Below, piece after piece: positions 16,911 through 26,477 of a stretch of 64,000 bases of DNA. Positions within the stretch are counted from its first letter, which is position 1. Each line of letters begins with the position of its first letter. Source of the DNA: an uncultured Prochlorococcus sp. (lineage in GTDB: Bacteria > Cyanobacteriota > Cyanobacteriia > PCC-6307 > Cyanobiaceae); assembly GCA_902563335.1 (NCBI GenBank), contig CACEWU010000002.1, forward strand, positions 37,836 through 101,835, given 5' to 3'. Under the pieces are notes generated by a model. That model saw nothing but the letters and a program-made list of their open reading frames with translations, did no database searches and was not told the DNA's origin. The translations under genes and the position numbers were made by a program.

Positions 16911-17468
16911 ATGCCAACAGTATTATCTTCCACACTTTTGCTTACTGTTTTATTAGCCATCGGGTTGGTTTTTTTTCTTCGTGCTGCGAGTAAAGACCGG
17001 ACAACGGTTATAGATGTTCGATCATCATTGCCACCTCTTGATTTACTAAATGGAATCACACTTTGGTTAGAAGAAAGAGGATGGAAGCGTGATGGGGGTG
17101 ATGCGGATAGACAGGTTCTGCGTTTTTCAGGGAGCGTTGAATCAAGTTCTAGTTTGACTGTGTTTTTATCTTTGTTAGGAGGGCTCGGCGCTGGTTGTTT
17201 GGGATTAGTGATTCGCCAGCTATATCCTCTGTTGGGTTGGTGGCCTCTATTACTTCCAATAGTTGGAGGACCGTTTGCTGGATTTGTATATAAGCAACGT
17301 TCTGCAAGAGTCGAAACTTTGGAGCTCCGGTTGATGAGCTCCAAAGAGGCTAAGGGAAGCATCTTGAGATTAAGAGCACACCGTGATGAATTGATTGTTA
17401 TGGAATTGCAGCTTGCCAAAAGCCTTGATATGTCAAGTGATGGCTCATTGCTTTCTTCTCCAATTTGA
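16911..17468 (+). CDS. cofactor assembly of complex C subunit B (CCB2/CCB4 family, DUF2930)
   Basis: The 185-aa membrane protein has an N-terminal helix (LLLTVLLAIGLVFFL), a soluble segment (SSLPPLDLLNGITLWLEERG), a two-helix hairpin (FLSLLGGLGAGCLGLVI and WWPLLLPIVGGPFAGFVY), and a charged C-terminal tail. The layout and wording match DUF2930 proteins, whose plastid relatives CCB2/CCB4 help attach heme c(i) to cytochrome b6. The match is from memory, not a search. ATG 16911 is taken as the start; a TTG sits 3 bp before it. The next gene begins immediately after its stop. Confidence 0.65.
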   Translation: MPTVLSSTLLLTVLLAIGLVFFLRAASKDRTTVIDVRSSLPPLDLLNGITLWLEERGWKRDGGDADRQVLRFSGSVESSSSLTVFLSLLGGLGAGCLGLVIRQLYPLLGWWPLLLPIVGGPFAGFVYKQRSARVETLELRLMSSKEAKGSILRLRAHRDELIVMELQLAKSLDMSSDGSLLSSPI

Positions 17469-18242
17469 ATGATGTTTGAGGAAAGAACTCGTAGCTCAAG
17501 TATTTCTGTTGCTTTAACCAGTTTGATAATTCTTATGGGTTGCCCAGCCCTTGCTGAGAGTGATTCTTTGAGGGATTTTGAAACTTTAATTGGCCCGAAA
17601 GTTCGCTTGGAAGGTCAATGGGCCGGCAGGACAAAGGTCGACAAGAATATTTCGATATTGATTTTGGCTGGTCACGCAGACTCTCAAGGTATTGCTGGTG
17701 CTGGTACTGCTGGAGCTGCGGTTGATTTGAAAGCTGCTGCACCAATGGACTCCAGTATTAGTGACGAGCTTTTTTGGAATTTGAAAGTTTGTGATGAGTT
17801 GCTTAAGCGAGGACGAGCGCGCGGGCTGAGAATTAGTTCATATATTCCTAAGAATCGGAATATTAATGATGAAAATAATCCATTAACCAACTGGTCTGTG
17901 GGCGCTCAACATGCTCAAAAAGGATGGTATGTATTTGAAATCCATTTTGACTCTTATGGAGACTATGGCTTCGGATCAGGCTTGATACCTGCTTTATCAA
18001 TGGATTTAAATACTATTGATGAAAGTTTTGCAAAGATATTTGGTCGTTACCCATTGTTTTTCCGTGGAGGTCTTGGAGCACCTAGAAGAGGAATTAGGCT
18101 TCTTGAGATAGGAAAGCTTGATGGGAAATTAGAGAAAAGTCTTCGGGAAGAAAGTACACGGCAAAAAACTATAGAAAGTATTGCAGATAAGATTATTGAG
18201 AGTTTAGAGATAGGAATAAGAGGAAACCTTGCGGTTAATTAA
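17469..18242 (+). CDS. exported N-acetylmuramoyl-L-alanine amidase-like protein
   Basis: The 257-aa product carries an N-terminal signal peptide ([19 protein letters not shown]). The mature part resembles Amidase_3 zinc hydrolases: [11 protein letters not shown] supplies the first His, a later acidic helix starts at [11 protein letters not shown], and FEIHFDSYG supplies the second His block. This family cleaves peptidoglycan between muramic acid and L-Ala. The match is partial, so another zinc hydrolase role is possible. Its ATG directly follows the upstream stop, and its end overlaps hemF convergently by 8 bp. Confidence 0.6.
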   Translation: MMFEERTRSSSISVALTSLIILMGCPALAESDSLRDFETLIGPKVRLEGQWAGRTKVDKNISILILAGHADSQGIAGAGTAGAAVDLKAAAPMDSSISDELFWNLKVCDELLKRGRARGLRISSYIPKNRNINDENNPLTNWSVGAQHAQKGWYVFEIHFDSYGDYGFGSGLIPALSMDLNTIDESFAKIFGRYPLFFRGGLGAPRRGIRLLEIGKLDGKLEKSLREESTRQKTIESIADKIIESLEIGIRGNLAVN

Positions 18243-19281
18243 TAGCTTTGTACAGTTGACATTTCTCCTCAAGTGTCGAATCTGTAAGCCAGTCTTGGGG
18301 TTTTGTGAAGAGCTCAGTCAATAAAGATTCTCTAGACCCTTCCGGTGCTTTGTAACCGTATTCCCAGCGGGCTAATGGTGGTAGAGACATGAGAATTGAT
18401 TCAGTTCGTCCATTTGTCTGAAGTCCAAAGATTGTTCCTCTATCCCAAACAAGATTGAATTCAACGTATCTACCTCTTCGATAAAGTTGGAAATTACGTT
18501 CTCTTTCTCCATAGCTTTTATTTTGGCGTTTTTCAATGATTGGCACATATGCGGGTAGGAATGCTTTTCCGCATGATTCAGCTAATGCAAAAAGTTCATT
18601 CCAGGACCGTGGCTGTGAGCCAAGTTCTTTGGAGATAGATGCAGCTTTTCCATTAGAGTTTTGACCTTTATATATATCGCCTGATCCATCTTGGTAGTCG
18701 TAAAAGATTCCCCCAATTCCTCTGGTTTCATTGCGATGTTTAAGAAAAAAGTATTCATCACACCAAGGTTTGAAGACTTTGTGAAGTTCAGGGCTGACTG
18801 AATCGCATGCCTTTTGATGAACTCTATGAAAATGGCGTGCATCTTCTAAAAAAGGATAGAAGGGGGTGAGATCTGCTCCACCGCCAAACCACCAAACTGG
18901 ACCTGCTTCAAAGTAACGATAATTCAGATGAACAGTTGGTAGATAAGGGTTTCTTGGATGAAGCACCATAGATGTGCCAGTTGCAAACCAAGGATGACCT
19001 TTTGCTTCAGGACGTTGATTCAGGATTGAGGGGGGTAATTCTTCTCCTTGTACTTCCGAGAAGTTGACACCTGCTTGCTCAAAGATTTTCCCTTCTTGGA
19101 GTACACGTGATTTCCCTCCTCCTCCTTCAGGCCTTTCCCATGTCTCCTCCTGGAACTTGCCATCGCCATCAAGAAGTTCCAGGCCAGAGCAAATTTCATC
19201 TTGTAGAGAAAGCACTAAAGTTCGCGCTTTCTCTCGTGAACCTGAAGGAGGAAGGGAGGCACCATTTTTATGTTGAGCCAT
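18235..19281 (-). CDS. hemF: oxygen-dependent coproporphyrinogen III oxidase
   Basis: HemF oxidatively decarboxylates coproporphyrinogen III to protoporphyrinogen IX using O2, on the way to heme and chlorophyll. The 348-aa length is usual. Signature stretches are [20 protein letters not shown] (near residue 105), [13 protein letters not shown] and [12 protein letters not shown], and the C-terminal [14 protein letters not shown]. The start is ATG 19281. It diverges from mrp over a 167-bp gap. The same organism also feeds the heme to ho1 described above. Confidence 0.97.
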   Translation of the reverse strand: MAQHKNGASLPPSGSREKARTLVLSLQDEICSGLELLDGDGKFQEETWERPEGGGGKSRVLQEGKIFEQAGVNFSEVQGEELPPSILNQRPEAKGHPWFATGTSMVLHPRNPYLPTVHLNYRYFEAGPVWWFGGGADLTPFYPFLEDARHFHRVHQKACDSVSPELHKVFKPWCDEYFFLKHRNETRGIGGIFYDYQDGSGDIYKGQNSNGKAASISKELGSQPRSWNELFALAESCGKAFLPAYVPIIEKRQNKSYGERERNFQLYRRGRYVEFNLVWDRGTIFGLQTNGRTESILMSLPPLARWEYGYKAPEGSRESLLTELFTKPQDWLTDSTLEEKCQLYKAIN

Positions 19282-19448
19282 GATTTTCCTTTCGTATTAG
19301 GTGTGGTATTGGGAGCTCCTTTAAATGCATTAAGAAAGGAATGCATCAGTGAAAAGCTTTTGAGTTATAACCTTTAACTTTTGAGCAAAAGGTTTGGATT
19401 CGTTAATTCCTTAAGGCTACGCCACAAGATTCCAGACGTAGGATCGAA

Positions 19449-20543
19449 ATGACTAGATTTGAAGTTATGACAACGGTAGAGCAGGCAAAGATACTCCTGA
19501 GTGGGATCAAGGATTCTGGCAGCGGAAGGTCTGTTATAGACCTTGGCTGGCTTGATCAAATTCGTCTGGCTCTTCCTAAGGCAGTTGTTCGTTTAACACT
19601 TCCCGACTTTGCTCAAAGTCAACGAGATCGTCTAGCAGAAGAAATTCGAGAGTTGTTGAACGGTTGTGATGACATAACAGAAGTGCAAATTGAAATCGGC
19701 AATTCTTCAGCTCAAGGATCAATTGGTCAAGCAGGTCATGGGCAACCATCTCCTTTGCAGCCAATTCCTGGAGTCGCTCAAGTGATAGCAGTAAGCAGTG
19801 GAAAAGGAGGCGTTGGCAAGAGCACTGTGGCTGTGAATCTTGCTTGTGCTATGGCTCAGAAAGGTTTGAAGGTAGGACTTCTTGATGCAGATATATATGG
19901 GCCTAATATCCCAATTATGCTTGGAGTAGAAGATAAGACTCCAGAAGTTATTGGAAGTGGAGCTGATCAACAAATCATCCCGATCGAAAGTTGCGGCGTT
20001 GGAATGGTTTCGATGGGATTACTGATAGATGAGGCTCAACCTGTTATTTGGCGAGGACCAATGTTGAATGGAATTATCAGACAATTTCTATATCAGGCCT
20101 CGTGGGGTGAACGTGATGTTTTAGTAGTTGATCTTCCCCCAGGTACAGGTGATGCGCAGCTGTCTCTAGCTCAGGCAGTGCCTATGGCTGGAGTACTGAT
20201 TGTAACTACTCCTCAAAAAGTTTCGTTGCAAGATGCGCGAAGAGGCTTGGCGATGTTTAGGCAAATGGGTGTTCCAGTTTTAGGAGTCGTTGAAAATATG
20301 ACGGCCTTTGTTCCACCAGATCAACCAGAGAAAAGTTATGCCTTATTTGGTTCAGGGGGTGGACAGCAGCTTGCGATTGAAAATGAAGTGCCTTTATTGG
20401 CTCAGGTTCCTATGGAAATGCCTATTCAAGAGGGAGGGAATGAGGGAATGCCAATTGTTTATCGATCTCAAAATTCAATCAGTGCAAGGGTCTTTCGGGA
20501 AATGGCAACCAGTGTTTTGGAAAGTACTCGTGAAGCGAGATAG
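19449..20543 (+). CDS. mrp: Mrp/NBP35-type P-loop ATPase (Fe-S cluster carrier)
   Basis: The 364-aa protein joins an N-terminal MIP18/DUF59 domain (about residues 8-85) to an ApbC-type ATPase with a deviant Walker A, SGKGGVGKST, at 117-126, and GLLDADIYGPNIP after it. Relatives deliver Fe-S clusters to apoproteins. The CxxC cluster-binding motif of many members is not seen in the C-terminal half, so cluster transfer is inferred from the family only. rodA starts 2 bp downstream and is probably co-transcribed. Confidence 0.9.
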   Translation: MTRFEVMTTVEQAKILLSGIKDSGSGRSVIDLGWLDQIRLALPKAVVRLTLPDFAQSQRDRLAEEIRELLNGCDDITEVQIEIGNSSAQGSIGQAGHGQPSPLQPIPGVAQVIAVSSGKGGVGKSTVAVNLACAMAQKGLKVGLLDADIYGPNIPIMLGVEDKTPEVIGSGADQQIIPIESCGVGMVSMGLLIDEAQPVIWRGPMLNGIIRQFLYQASWGERDVLVVDLPPGTGDAQLSLAQAVPMAGVLIVTTPQKVSLQDARRGLAMFRQMGVPVLGVVENMTAFVPPDQPEKSYALFGSGGGQQLAIENEVPLLAQVPMEMPIQEGGNEGMPIVYRSQNSISARVFREMATSVLESTREAR

Positions 20544-20545
20544 GA

Positions 20546-21826
20546 ATGCTTTCGAATTTTGACTTAAGACGAAGTGGAAATGTTTTACGCAGATCTGGAC
20601 GTTTTAGGAAGAGGTTAAAGAATTTTGAGTTTGTACTTTGGGGAATACCAATTATTTTGGTTGCATTGTCTGGGATTTTGATAGCGAGTACACAGAGGCA
20701 AGCAAACTATGCCGATTGGTATCAACACTGGACAACTGCTTTCATAGGCCTTTTGCTAGCTCTTGGACTTGCTCAAGTACCCTTGGGAAGAATTCGTGCA
20801 TTTTTATTACCTATATATTTGATCACTATTGTTAGTCTTTTAGCAGTAAGATTGGTAGGGGTATCAGCTCTAGGTGCCCAGAGATGGCTAAGCATTGGCA
20901 GCATCAATGTTCAACCATCGGAATTTGCCAAGTTGACCATAATTCTTTCATTAGCGGCGATACTTGAAAAACACCGAATTGAACAACCTATAAATTTATT
21001 AAAGCCTTTGTCTGTGATTTTCTTGCCTTGGTTGTTGGTATTTGTTCAGCCTGATTTGGGAACATCACTTGTGTTTGGCGCTTTGCTTTTGATAATGCTT
21101 TATTGGACGGGCATGCCTTTGGAATGGGCATTATTAGCACTCTCAGTGCTTTTTACTGCTGTTCTGGTTGGAATCTTTCCTTTAGCTTTATTGGGTTGGA
21201 TCCCACTTATGGGGTTCATGGCTTATCGCTCTTTGCCGTACAAAAGGTCGGCAGCTCTTATAACCATGTTTTGTCAAGGTGTCATAGCTTCAGTCACTCC
21301 TTGGCTTTGGGCGAATGGTCTTAAGGATTACCAAAGAGATCGATTAGTCTTATTTCTTGACCCCTCAAAAGACCCACTTGGAGGTGGTTATCACTTACTG
21401 CAAAGCACTGTAGGGATCGGCTCAGGCGGAACATGGGGTACTGGATTGCTACAAGGTCAATTAACCAAGCTTCGTTTTATTCCAGAGCAACATACGGATT
21501 TCATTTTTAGTGCGCTTGGAGAGGAATTGGGGTTTGTAGGAACCATGTTTGTCTTGTTAGGTTTTTTTTTATTGATGCTTAGGCTTTTGAATGTCGCAAG
21601 AAATGCTCATACAGATTTTGAATCACTTTTTGTAATTGGTATTGGCACAATGCTGATGTTTCAGGTCGTCGTGAATATCTTTATGACAATTGGCCTGGGA
21701 CCAGTTACTGGTATCCCTCTTCCGTTTATGAGTTATGGGCGATCTGCGTTATTGGTTAATTTTATTGCGTTAGGGCTTTGTGTATCGGTTGCTAGACGTG
21801 GACATTCTGGTAGTCGAAATTGGTGA
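20546..21826 (+). CDS. rodA: rod shape-determining protein RodA (SEDS glycosyltransferase)
   Basis: The 426-aa integral membrane protein has about ten hydrophobic helices and SEDS-family motifs: GAQRWLSIGSINVQPSEFAK, VQPDLGTSLVFGALL, FIPEQHTDFIFSALGEELG, and the C-terminal GIPLPFMSYGRSAL. SEDS proteins polymerise lipid II into glycan strands with a partner class B PBP. RodA rather than FtsW is chosen from the resemblance and is not certain. It is packed between mrp (2 bp) and a kinase gene that overlaps its stop (GTGA). Confidence 0.88.
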   Translation: MLSNFDLRRSGNVLRRSGRFRKRLKNFEFVLWGIPIILVALSGILIASTQRQANYADWYQHWTTAFIGLLLALGLAQVPLGRIRAFLLPIYLITIVSLLAVRLVGVSALGAQRWLSIGSINVQPSEFAKLTIILSLAAILEKHRIEQPINLLKPLSVIFLPWLLVFVQPDLGTSLVFGALLLIMLYWTGMPLEWALLALSVLFTAVLVGIFPLALLGWIPLMGFMAYRSLPYKRSAALITMFCQGVIASVTPWLWANGLKDYQRDRLVLFLDPSKDPLGGGYHLLQSTVGIGSGGTWGTGLLQGQLTKLRFIPEQHTDFIFSALGEELGFVGTMFVLLGFFLLMLRLLNVARNAHTDFESLFVIGIGTMLMFQVVVNIFMTIGLGPVTGIPLPFMSYGRSALLVNFIALGLCVSVARRGHSGSRNW

Positions 21827-23214
21827 ATAGTTTGATAACAATTAGAGATATCCAACAGCGGATGGCTGAAGGAGTTCCAATTGGCAGGGTTGATGAGCCG
21901 ACAGTAAGGAGACTTTGGTGGGCAGCTTTGGAAACCTTACAAAACCATATTTTAGCTCCGATGGATTTTGAGAAAGGTGTTTGGCTTGCATCTCCCTTAC
22001 CAGCTTTGTATGAACCGAAATTGCTTAATCGATTGCATGGATGGGTTTGGGCTCCAGAAGCTCTAGAGAGTCTTCAATCTCCTCAGATTGGTTTATTGCC
22101 ACCGAGTCGGGTGAGATCTGCGATGCAAGAAAAACATGAAGTAGAGGCGGAGCGGTATCGGCGTTTGCCTTTGCAAAAGGAAGATGGTCATGATCCTTTA
22201 TTAATCATCATCACACCAGTAATTCAGATTGCTTTGGCGCTTCATGGGGATGATGGCCAACGCAATTTGATTGTGCGAAGTGATAGAGAAACCTTAGGTG
22301 ATTTATTAAAGATGCTTGATTTGAGGTTGAAGCATGAAGTTCCTAGTCAGGCCTTAGAACTGCGCAAATCGTTGGCCAATTTAGGCCAGTTACATACTAA
22401 AGATGGTTTAGAGCAGCTTTTTTGGCCACTTCTAGCTGAGAGGCTTGCAGGGATGGCTCCTAGCTTTACTCTTCAGACTCTTCCAGAAAAATCACAACCT
22501 GCAGATCAGTCAACTGATCCTAGTGGGGAGATCACATTGCTAGAGGCTCTTACTCATGAAATTAGAACTCCATTAGCGACGATTCGAACCCTCATTCGCT
22601 CACTTTTACGACGAACTGATCTTGCAGATTTAGTAGTTAACCGACTGAAAGAGATTGACGCAGAGTGCACTGAGCAAATTGATCGTTTTGGATTGATTTT
22701 TAATGCTGCGGAACTGCAGCGAAATCAATCAGATGAATCCAGATTGGCCAGTACTGATTTAGGAAGAATGTTGGTGATGTTGGAACCAGGTTGGAGTGAA
22801 CAGCTTGAGCGCCGTGGAGTCACACTGAATATCAACATAGCTCCAGATCTGCCGCATGTTCTTAGTGACCCTCAGCGTCTGGAATTGATGTTAGGAGGCT
22901 TGATTGATAGAAATACTCGTGGGATTCAGCCAGGAGGGACTCTTTTGATGGAATTACGTCCTGCAGGGCATCGATTAAAACTCCAAATTCTTAGTAAAAC
23001 TCCTAGCTCCCAAGAAGAAGGTCCTTCTGGAATTGAACCTAATGCTGATCTAGGACCTGTCCTGAGTTGGAACCCTAGTACTGGGAGTATGCAACTAAGT
23101 CAGGCTGCGACTCAAAAATTGTTAGCAAGTCTAGGCGGAAAAGTTAAACGAAGAAGAGACAGCGGATTGACGATTTTTTTCCCAATATCGGAGTACAAAA
23201 CCTCAGATTTTTAG
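21823..23214 (+). CDS. divergent sensor histidine kinase
   Basis: The protein has 463 aa from GTG 21823, which overlaps the rodA stop as GTGA. Residues about 1-230 form an unrecognised, non-membrane sensor region. A DHp helix carries EALTHEIRTPLATIRTL, with the phosphoacceptor His near 245. The ATPase half is weak: only LELMLGGLIDRNTRG suggests an N box, and no typical DxGxG or GLGL box is readable. It may be a kinase with low activity or a phosphatase or adaptor. No response regulator is adjacent. It ends 106 bp before psaD. Confidence 0.75.
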   Translation: MNSLITIRDIQQRMAEGVPIGRVDEPTVRRLWWAALETLQNHILAPMDFEKGVWLASPLPALYEPKLLNRLHGWVWAPEALESLQSPQIGLLPPSRVRSAMQEKHEVEAERYRRLPLQKEDGHDPLLIIITPVIQIALALHGDDGQRNLIVRSDRETLGDLLKMLDLRLKHEVPSQALELRKSLANLGQLHTKDGLEQLFWPLLAERLAGMAPSFTLQTLPEKSQPADQSTDPSGEITLLEALTHEIRTPLATIRTLIRSLLRRTDLADLVVNRLKEIDAECTEQIDRFGLIFNAAELQRNQSDESRLASTDLGRMLVMLEPGWSEQLERRGVTLNINIAPDLPHVLSDPQRLELMLGGLIDRNTRGIQPGGTLLMELRPAGHRLKLQILSKTPSSQEEGPSGIEPNADLGPVLSWNPSTGSMQLSQAATQKLLASLGGKVKRRRDSGLTIFFPISEYKTSDF

Positions 23215-23320
23215 GTCCTGAATGTTGACGGGTGTGAACTTACACTTATTAAGTGCCATAAGGTACAAAACCTAGTGCTACTTTCTACTTGTAAAGGCAC
23301 TCAGAATCTCGAGGACAGCC

Positions 23321-23749
23321 ATGTCAGAACAGGCGCTGAAAGGTAATCTCCCAAAGTGCATCGCCAGCACAGGTGGTTTATTAAATGCTGCTGAGACCGA
23401 AGAGAAATACGCCATCACTTGGTCTAGCTCTACGGAGCAAGCATTTGAGTTGCCTACTGGTGGGGCAGCCCTAATGAATGAGGGCGATAACCTTATGTAC
23501 TTTGCTCGTAAGGAACAGTGTCTTGCTCTCGGTACTCAGCTAAGGACTTTTAAGCCGAGGATCGATGATTACAAGATTTATCGCATCTTCCCTGGTGGAG
23601 ACACAGAGTTTCTTCATCCAAAAGATGGTGTTTTCCCTGAGAAAGTCAATGAAGGACGTCCAATAGTTGGACACAATCCTCGTAGGATTGGTCAGAATCC
23701 AAATCCAGCAAGCGTAAAGTTCGGCGGTAGGACTCCTTACGACTCCTAA
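23321..23749 (+). CDS. psaD: photosystem I reaction center subunit II
   Basis: PsaD is the stromal-side subunit that docks ferredoxin on PSI and stabilises PsaC. The 142-aa product is almost invariant in cyanobacteria; recognisable stretches are [36 protein letters not shown], and the C-terminal [15 protein letters not shown] and NPASVKFGG. It stands alone with its own 106-bp upstream region, consistent with a strong, independently regulated promoter. Start ATG 23321. Confidence 0.98.
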   Translation: MSEQALKGNLPKCIASTGGLLNAAETEEKYAITWSSSTEQAFELPTGGAALMNEGDNLMYFARKEQCLALGTQLRTFKPRIDDYKIYRIFPGGDTEFLHPKDGVFPEKVNEGRPIVGHNPRRIGQNPNPASVKFGGRTPYDS

Positions 23750-23811
23750 GGAACTGCAAAAAGGGTTGTCTATTTTAATGATTTCTCGGCTTTGGCTGCG
23801 ATGATTTACTC

Positions 23812-25338
23812 ATGCTCAGCTCTGACCGTGAATCTTTTTTAGAGGCTGCCTCCACGGGTGCCAATTTCATACCTTTGGTACATAGTTGGCCTGCAGACCT
23901 TGAAACACCTCTTACAACTTGGTTAAAAGTTGGCCATGGAAAACCTCCAGGGGTCTTGCTCGAATCAGTAGAAGGGGGTGAAACTTTGGGTCGATGGAGT
24001 GTTGTGGCTTCTAATCCTTTGTGGATAGTTACAGCTCGTGGGGATTGTTTGATTCGTAAATGGCGTAATGGTCATGTTGAGGAGTCGGTAGGGGATCCTT
24101 TTCAAGTTCTTAGGGATTGGCTTAGTAAATATCACGTTGCTTCTTTGAGGGATCTTCCCCCTTTAGGGCAGCTATATGGGATGTGGGGGTTTGAATTAAT
24201 TAATTGGATTGAACCTACAGTTCCAGTTAATACCAGAGACAAGCAAGATCCACCTGATGGTGCTTGGATGCTGATGGATAGCATTCTTATATTTGATCAA
24301 GTAAAAAGAGTAATCACAGCAGTTGCATATGGGGATCTGACTAATGATGCATCTCCAGAAAAAGCTTTTGATAGTGCTTTAGCGCGTATAAACAATCTCG
24401 AGGAGAAAATGGCTGCTCCTTTGCCTTCAATTAAACCTTTGAGGTGGCAACCTAAAGGAAAGGACCGATCAAAGGCATCAAGTAATTTCAGTAGATCTGA
24501 ATTTGAGAATGCTGTTCAAGTTGGTAAAGAACATATTGCTGCTGGAGATGTCTTTCAACTTGTACTTAGTCAGCGCTTAGAAACTCATGTAAACCAACAC
24601 CCCTTTGAGTTGTATCGAAGTTTGAGGATGGTTAATCCATCTCCATATATGGCATTTTTTGATTTTGGCGATTGGCAGTTGATTGGTTCGAGCCCTGAGG
24701 TCATGGTTAAGGCAGAGCCGTCTACTAATGATGAAGGAACTCTTGCAAGTCTTCGTCCGATAGCTGGAACTAGACCTAGAGGACAAAACGATTTTGAAGA
24801 TCAAGAATTGGAAGCAGATTTGTTAGCTGATCCAAAAGAATTAGCAGAACATGTGATGCTTGTAGATTTGGGTCGAAACGACCTTGGGCGTGTTTGTAAG
24901 CCCGGAACTGTTTCGGTTAAGGAGCTAATGGTTATAGAGAAGTATTCACATGTCATGCATATTGTCAGCGAAGTTCAGGGATTACTTTCTAAGGATATGG
25001 ATGTATGGGATTTATTGATTGCTTCATTCCCAGCAGGAACAGTTAGTGGTGCTCCAAAGATTAGAGCGATGCAATTAATTAATGAATTGGAGAAGGATGC
25101 GAGAGGGCCGTATTCTGGGGTTTATGGTTCATTGGATTTGACAGGTGCGCTAAATACCGCAATTACTATTCGATCAATGCTTGTCCATCCCCATCCAGAG
25201 GGTGGTTGGCGTGTGCAGGTTCAGGCTGGAGCTGGAGTTGTTGCTGATTCTGACCCTGCTTCTGAATATCAAGAGACTTTAAATAAGGCAAGGGGAATGC
25301 TTACAGCTCTTGCATGTCTTGAACCTTCAAAATCATGA
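23812..25338 (+). CDS. trpE: anthranilate synthase component I
   Basis: TrpE converts chorismate and ammonia (or glutamine through TrpG) to anthranilate, the first step of tryptophan synthesis. The 508-aa length is normal. The N-terminal part has the LLESVEGGETLGRWS region linked to Trp feedback, and the chorismate-binding part has IAGTRPRG, VDLGRNDLGRV, FPAGTVSGAPKIRAM and VQAGAGVVADS. No trpG, leader peptide or attenuator was found nearby. The stop overlaps gshA by ATGA, so the two are coupled without an obvious pathway link. Confidence 0.97.
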   Translation: MLSSDRESFLEAASTGANFIPLVHSWPADLETPLTTWLKVGHGKPPGVLLESVEGGETLGRWSVVASNPLWIVTARGDCLIRKWRNGHVEESVGDPFQVLRDWLSKYHVASLRDLPPLGQLYGMWGFELINWIEPTVPVNTRDKQDPPDGAWMLMDSILIFDQVKRVITAVAYGDLTNDASPEKAFDSALARINNLEEKMAAPLPSIKPLRWQPKGKDRSKASSNFSRSEFENAVQVGKEHIAAGDVFQLVLSQRLETHVNQHPFELYRSLRMVNPSPYMAFFDFGDWQLIGSSPEVMVKAEPSTNDEGTLASLRPIAGTRPRGQNDFEDQELEADLLADPKELAEHVMLVDLGRNDLGRVCKPGTVSVKELMVIEKYSHVMHIVSEVQGLLSKDMDVWDLLIASFPAGTVSGAPKIRAMQLINELEKDARGPYSGVYGSLDLTGALNTAITIRSMLVHPHPEGGWRVQVQAGAGVVADSDPASEYQETLNKARGMLTALACLEPSKS

Positions 25339-26477
25339 GTAAGGAGCTATTTCTTAAAGGGTTTGAAGTTGAACTGTTTACTGGACGTGCAACTGGTGAA
25401 CATGTTGGTGTCGCTTCTGCGGTCACTGAGGCTCTTCCAGACTTTGTAAAAGAACCAGATAATCGGAACCTGGAATACATCACTGCGCCTGAGCTTCAAT
25501 ATGCTCATCTGAAGGAAGCATTACTTGCACCTCGGAGAATATTGAGGGATTGGTTAGTGGCTAGACAATTAACTCTTTTCCCATTTAGTACGCTTAGTTT
25601 AGGTGAGAGTCAAAAATTTGTTCGTTCTGATCCATCAAACTCTTATCACAATTTCATTGAGAATACTTATGGCACAAGAGTTGTAACTGCAAGTATTCAT
25701 ATTAACTTAGGTATTGAAGATTTAGATTTGCTTTTTTCTGCTCTTCGCTTAGTACGTTGTGAAGCTTCTTTATTGCTTGCTTTAAGTGCAAGTTCTCCAT
25801 TCTTAGATGGTGTACCTACTGGAGCGCATTCCCAGAGATGGCTTCAGTTTCCGCTTACACCGCAAGATGTACCTTTTTTCTTAGATCATTCTCATTATGT
25901 GCAATGGGTGGAGGCACAACTTGCTAGCGGACTAATGAAAAATGAGCGGCATCTTTGGACATCGGTACGACCTAATGGTCCTAATCGGCCTTATACGCTT
26001 AATCGGATTGAACTTCGTATATGTGATCTCATTACCAATTGCGATTTGCTTCTAGCTATTACGGCTTTTCTTGAATTGCGTGTATTAAGCCTTTTAAACC
26101 AACCAAATACTTTGGACCCTCTTGCTGCGAGTCAATTGACTCCTAATGAGCTTGCAACTTTGAGTGATTCGAATGATAGTTCAGCCGCTCAAATGAGCCT
26201 TGATGCAACTTTGCAGAATTGGTCAAATGGGCAAGCAATTGTTTGTCGAGACTGGATTAAGCAATTGCTTGAAGAACTAAAGCCTCTTGCTATTGAGATG
26301 GGTATGGTGCAGCATCTCGATCCAATCAATATTGTTTTAGATGAGGGAAATCAGGCGATGAAATGGCTAAAGGCCCATACTGAGGGGAAGAAGATTCAGA
26401 CTATTTGTCAAGAGAGCATTACTGCAATGGAATCAGAAGAACTTGAGGCGACTAAGGCTGAGGCGATTTTGGGATGA
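25335..26477 (+). CDS. gshA: glutamate--cysteine ligase (cyanobacterial type)
   Basis: This ATP-dependent enzyme makes gamma-glutamylcysteine, the first step to glutathione. The 380-aa product fits the GCS2-like cyanobacterial family: [20 protein letters not shown] at the start, [20 protein letters not shown], and [17 protein letters not shown]. It overlaps trpE upstream and ppc downstream by 4 bp each, giving a three-gene unit. A gshB partner is not in the window. Confidence 0.92.
   Translation: MSKELFLKGFEVELFTGRATGEHVGVASAVTEALPDFVKEPDNRNLEYITAPELQYAHLKEALLAPRRILRDWLVARQLTLFPFSTLSLGESQKFVRSDPSNSYHNFIENTYGTRVVTASIHINLGIEDLDLLFSALRLVRCEASLLLALSASSPFLDGVPTGAHSQRWLQFPLTPQDVPFFLDHSHYVQWVEAQLASGLMKNERHLWTSVRPNGPNRPYTLNRIELRICDLITNCDLLLAITAFLELRVLSLLNQPNTLDPLAASQLTPNELATLSDSNDSSAAQMSLDATLQNWSNGQAIVCRDWIKQLLEELKPLAIEMGMVQHLDPINIVLDEGNQAMKWLKAHTEGKKIQTICQESITAMESEELEATKAEAILG

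Noticed and set aside
16862..17419. 185-codon open frame on the minus strand
   Set aside because: It is antisense to the CCB2/CCB4-like gene, which has a membrane pattern and tight coupling to its neighbour; the minus frame has low-complexity Ser/Lys/Asn composition.
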